Shown here piece after piece: positions 63,601-64,000 of a DNA stretch of 64,000 nucleotides (within the stretch, counting starts at the first letter, position 1; each line of letters starts with the position of its first letter). Location: positions 25,560,556-25,624,555 of the forward strand of contig RSEF01000031.1 in the NCBI GenBank assembly GCA_003993805.1, written 5' to 3'. Below the pieces are notes generated by a model that ran no database searches, was not told the origin of the DNA, and saw only the letters and a program-made list of their open reading frames with translations. A program made the translations under genes and the position numbers. The DNA comes from Himantopus leucocephalus. Lineage: Eukaryota; Chordata; Aves; Charadriiformes; Recurvirostridae.

Positions 63601-64000
63601 CAGGGGAAGCAGGGACGGAGGTAGAACAATGTGCTGATCACAAGGTTCGGGGATTTCATTGGGCTTTTATGAAATAGCTGGCATTTTTCAAAAACCTCCT
63701 CATGATCTCCCTTTCCTGCTGCTTGCCCACAGAGACGCTCTCATGCGATTGTGTTTACTGTCACCCTCCCGTTCCCTGTGCCCTGGAAGTACAGCACTGT
63801 GCAAGAATGCCTGAGGAGGCAGCTGGCAGCATTGCAGCAATTCCTCAGCTCCCCAGACCCTCTGCTCCACAGAGAAAAACACCCTGCAGGGGACACAGAC
63901 CTGCTCTTCTGTTACCCCAGCCGACAGCAAGTTTATTCTGCACTCGGCGAACTCGGTACAAAGAGGAAGGTGGGTGAAAATATTTTGAGCCCACTTCTCA
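60698..64000. other. Non-coding sequence, GC-richer toward the end
   Basis: No supported gene or repeat. From about 63280 to 63650 GC rises, but CpG is not frequent enough to call an island. Frames at 61893-62162, 62095-62325 and 62370-62759 (129 codons, -) have no recognisable family. Confidence 0.45.

Overview
The window looks like non-coding DNA from a bird (Aves, probably a neognath). The main evidence is three CR1 LINE copies, two of them with the avian-style 3' tail made of an octamer related to ATTCTATG. SINEs are nearly absent and the base composition is AT-rich. I found no intact protein-coding gene, no rRNA or tRNA, and no CpG island. Every long open frame I examined is transposon-derived, low-complexity, or has no recognisable family. 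The window is best read as a gene desert or part of a very large intron.

Layout. Positions 1-4700 are AT-rich unique sequence with short tandem repeats and two perfect hairpins. Positions 4712-6775 hold a decayed pol region of a non-retroviral Ty3/gypsy retrotransposon on the + strand. Reverse transcriptase, RNase H and integrase remnants lie in the expected order. This is the most unusual item here, because such elements are very scarce in birds. A 100-N assembly gap follows at 7397-7496, directly after a poly-T tract. A 5'-truncated CR1 lies at 10735-11797, a second at 36273-36808 and a third, lacking its 3' end, at 41310-41965; all are on the - strand. A much older L3/CR1-L-type LINE with an internal deletion lies at 59542-60440 (- strand). 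A MIR-like SINE follows at 60513-60697 (+ strand).

Between these elements are mostly featureless single-copy DNA and some sequence-structure signals. These are a G-quadruplex-prone tract (39660-39713), three alternating purine-pyrimidine tracts (25190, 28281, 29446), a 500-bp pyrimidine-rich segment (44058-44560), two abutting perfect hairpins (53677-53726), and three stretches whose motif content suggests conserved enhancers (21540-21815, 29850-30170, 46861-47340). The enhancer calls are inference only.

No genes act together here. The functional content, if any, would be regulatory. Repeat identities rest on matching the sequence to remembered family consensus sequences and protein motifs; no alignment or database search was run.
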